Part shown: positions 63,181 to 64,000 of the stretch, one piece after another
Numbering within the stretch: position 1 is the first letter of the stretch
How the letters are laid out: each line of letters starts with the position of its first letter
Assembly (NCBI GenBank): GCA_003169975.1
Contig: PNAA01000024.1
Span: 223,273-287,272 of the forward strand
Origin: Spartobacteria bacterium
GTDB lineage: Bacteria; Verrucomicrobiota; Verrucomicrobiia; Chthoniobacterales; UBA10450
Direction of reading: 5' to 3'
Length of the DNA: 64,000 nucleotides
Program-made: the position numbers and the translations under genes
The notes under the pieces: model-generated
What the model saw: the letters and a program-made list of their open reading frames with translations, nothing else
Told to the model about the DNA's origin: nothing
The model's database searches: none

Positions 63181-63290
63181 AAAGGAGGAAGACTTAGGGT
63201 CGTATCGGTTACCTGACAACGAAGTGCCCCTCCGATGGAGGATGCACTTATCGGAGCCGCGGCGGAGGGAAATCTTCGCCGCGGTTTTTC
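63181..63290 (+). ncRNA. Candidate structured RNA ending in a terminator
   Basis: A hairpin with outer stem AAGTGC/GCACTT (63222-63227 and 63244-63249) and inner stem CCTCC/GGAGG is followed within 8 bases by a perfect terminator hairpin at 63257-63289. No ORF fits the two hairpins. This is inferred from structure alone; it could instead be the leader of the gene at 63570, though a terminator there would block it. Confidence 0.35.
63257..63289 (+). terminator. Rho-independent terminator
   Basis: CCGCGGCG and CGCCGCGG form an 8-bp perfect GC stem with a 12-base loop, followed by TTTTT. It lies between the divergent amidase and YkuD genes, where no coding gene needs it, which argues for a small transcript ending here. 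Confidence 0.75.
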
Positions 63291-63420
63291 GTTTAGCGGG
63301 CGCTTACTTTGCATCGCGCCGTCCTGAGTGCGCCGGGAGTTTTCCGCTGCGGACAGCGGACTCTACAGGGGTTTCGCCGCAGTATTGGTTAGACGTTATC
63401 AGTTCTCGGGGGAATTGTCT

Positions 63421-63476
63421 GACCTCTCACCTCTCACCTCTCACCTCTGAAAGCTGACCTCTGACTGCTGAAAGAG
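63421..63476. repeat. CTCACCT tandem tract
   Basis: Three to four CTCACCT units followed by GAAAGCTGACC and TGACTGCTGAAAG, a short direct-repeat cluster without coding potential. Confidence 0.65.
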
Positions 63477-63569
63477 GACCGGACGCTACCGGGTCGAAGC
63501 GAAGCGCCGACATTTAAACTTGTGCGCGGGAAGAAATAGGCTCGATTTGGGTGCCCGCCGCCGCACACC

Positions 63570-64000
63570 ATGAATAGACTTCTCCAGTTTTGCGTCCTCG
63601 CCGCAGTCCTCACAGGCTTGGCCGGCTGCGACACCTTGAGCGAGATGGTGACCTCAAACATCCCGCAGAGCCAAACCGGCCGAGCCTCGCTCGTAGTCAG
63701 CCTGCGGGCCCAGGAAGTGTATCTTTATCGCGGCGGACACCTCATCGCCACCTCCCGGATCTCCAGCGGCCGGGAAGGGCACCGCACCCCGATTGGGCAG
63801 TTCCGAGTTATTCGCAAAGATCAAGACCATCGCTCCAGCCTGTACGGAGCCTATTGTGATGAAGCCGGCTTAATCGTGAAGCCGGATGTCGATACCCGGC
63901 GCGACCCCAGGCCGCGCCACGCCCATTTCGTCGGCGCCCCGATGCCTTACTTCATGGAATTCGCTCCCGGCTTCGGCTTGCACCAGGGCTACCTGCCGGG
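63570..64000 (+). CDS. L,D-transpeptidase (YkuD)-like lipoprotein, cut by window end
   Basis: At least 143 residues; the frame runs off the window. Signal LLQFCVLAAVLTGLAGC is a lipobox with acylated Cys20. SLVVSLRAQEVYLYRGGHLI then ATSRISSGREGHRTPIGQFR is the start of a YkuD domain, with HAHFVGAPMPYFMEFAPGFG and LHQGYLP leading to the H-G-x-x13-S-H-G-C-x-R active site, which lies beyond the end. It would cross-link peptidoglycan or attach lipoprotein to it in the periplasm. Confidence 0.85.
   Translation, partial: MNRLLQFCVLAAVLTGLAGCDTLSEMVTSNIPQSQTGRASLVVSLRAQEVYLYRGGHLIATSRISSGREGHRTPIGQFRVIRKDQDHRSSLYGAYCDEAGLIVKPDVDTRRDPRPRHAHFVGAPMPYFMEFAPGFGLHQGYLP

Overview
The window looks like chromosomal DNA of a soil-type Verrucomicrobiota, most likely in or near Chthoniobacterales (inference). 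The reasons are two secreted proteins with C-terminal repeats of the NISTRGLVxTGDNVLIGGF type, a DUF5069 protein, an rsmH with a long N-terminal extension lying outside any division cluster, many secreted small proteins and lipoproteins, and dense families of short palindromic intergenic repeats. There are no rRNA genes, no CRISPR arrays, no prophage, no recognisable tRNA and no intact transposase.

Layout. 0-9 kb: cupin, dockerin-bearing secreted protein, DJ-1/PfpI protein, NIPSNAP protein, an exported quinone-oxidoreductase-like protein, beta-propeller proteins and a VOC-fold protein; decayed gene tails lie between them. 9-31 kb: ordinary accessory and housekeeping genes, including trhO, a small asparaginase-like protein, a secreted metalloprotease-like repeat protein, a J-domain protein, SMP-30, OsmC, an aldo/keto reductase, a TPR/FlgO-like membrane protein, acyltransferase 3, and an EmrAB-type efflux operon followed by a UBP zinc-finger protein. 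31-46 kb: lipoproteins, an M28 peptidase, a PIG-V-like mannosyltransferase, rsmH, a response regulator, a TMEM175-like channel with an in-frame stop, a MsrA-like exported protein, a YXWGXW repeat protein and a Tat-exported flavin amine oxidase.

The most unusual stretch is 47-50.5 kb. An intact D-2-hydroxyacid dehydrogenase gene is followed, reading leftward from the right, by two further copies of only its 5' end. A RelE/ParE-type toxin-antitoxin pair and a short array of small unrelated ORFs lie between the copies. Each small ORF starts 3-20 bases after a GTTAGRC-type core, and the ORFs are separated by sites of about 106-107 bp. This has the layout of integron gene cassettes with attC-like sites, but no integrase is in the window.

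From about 52.8 to 63 kb four genes (CPBP protease, NISTRG-repeat secreted protein, Lnt-like acyltransferase, amidase) each carry two or three frameshifts, while their neighbours (aspartate-type aminotransferase, fdxA ferredoxin, Kir-type channel, alpha/beta hydrolase, GlsB-like protein) are intact. The intergenic DNA from 38 kb onward is full of bipartite palindromic elements with GTAGCCGGGRTC arms, and other repeat families. A compact hairpin-plus-terminator unit near 63.2 kb may be a small RNA. The window ends inside an L,D-transpeptidase-like lipoprotein gene.
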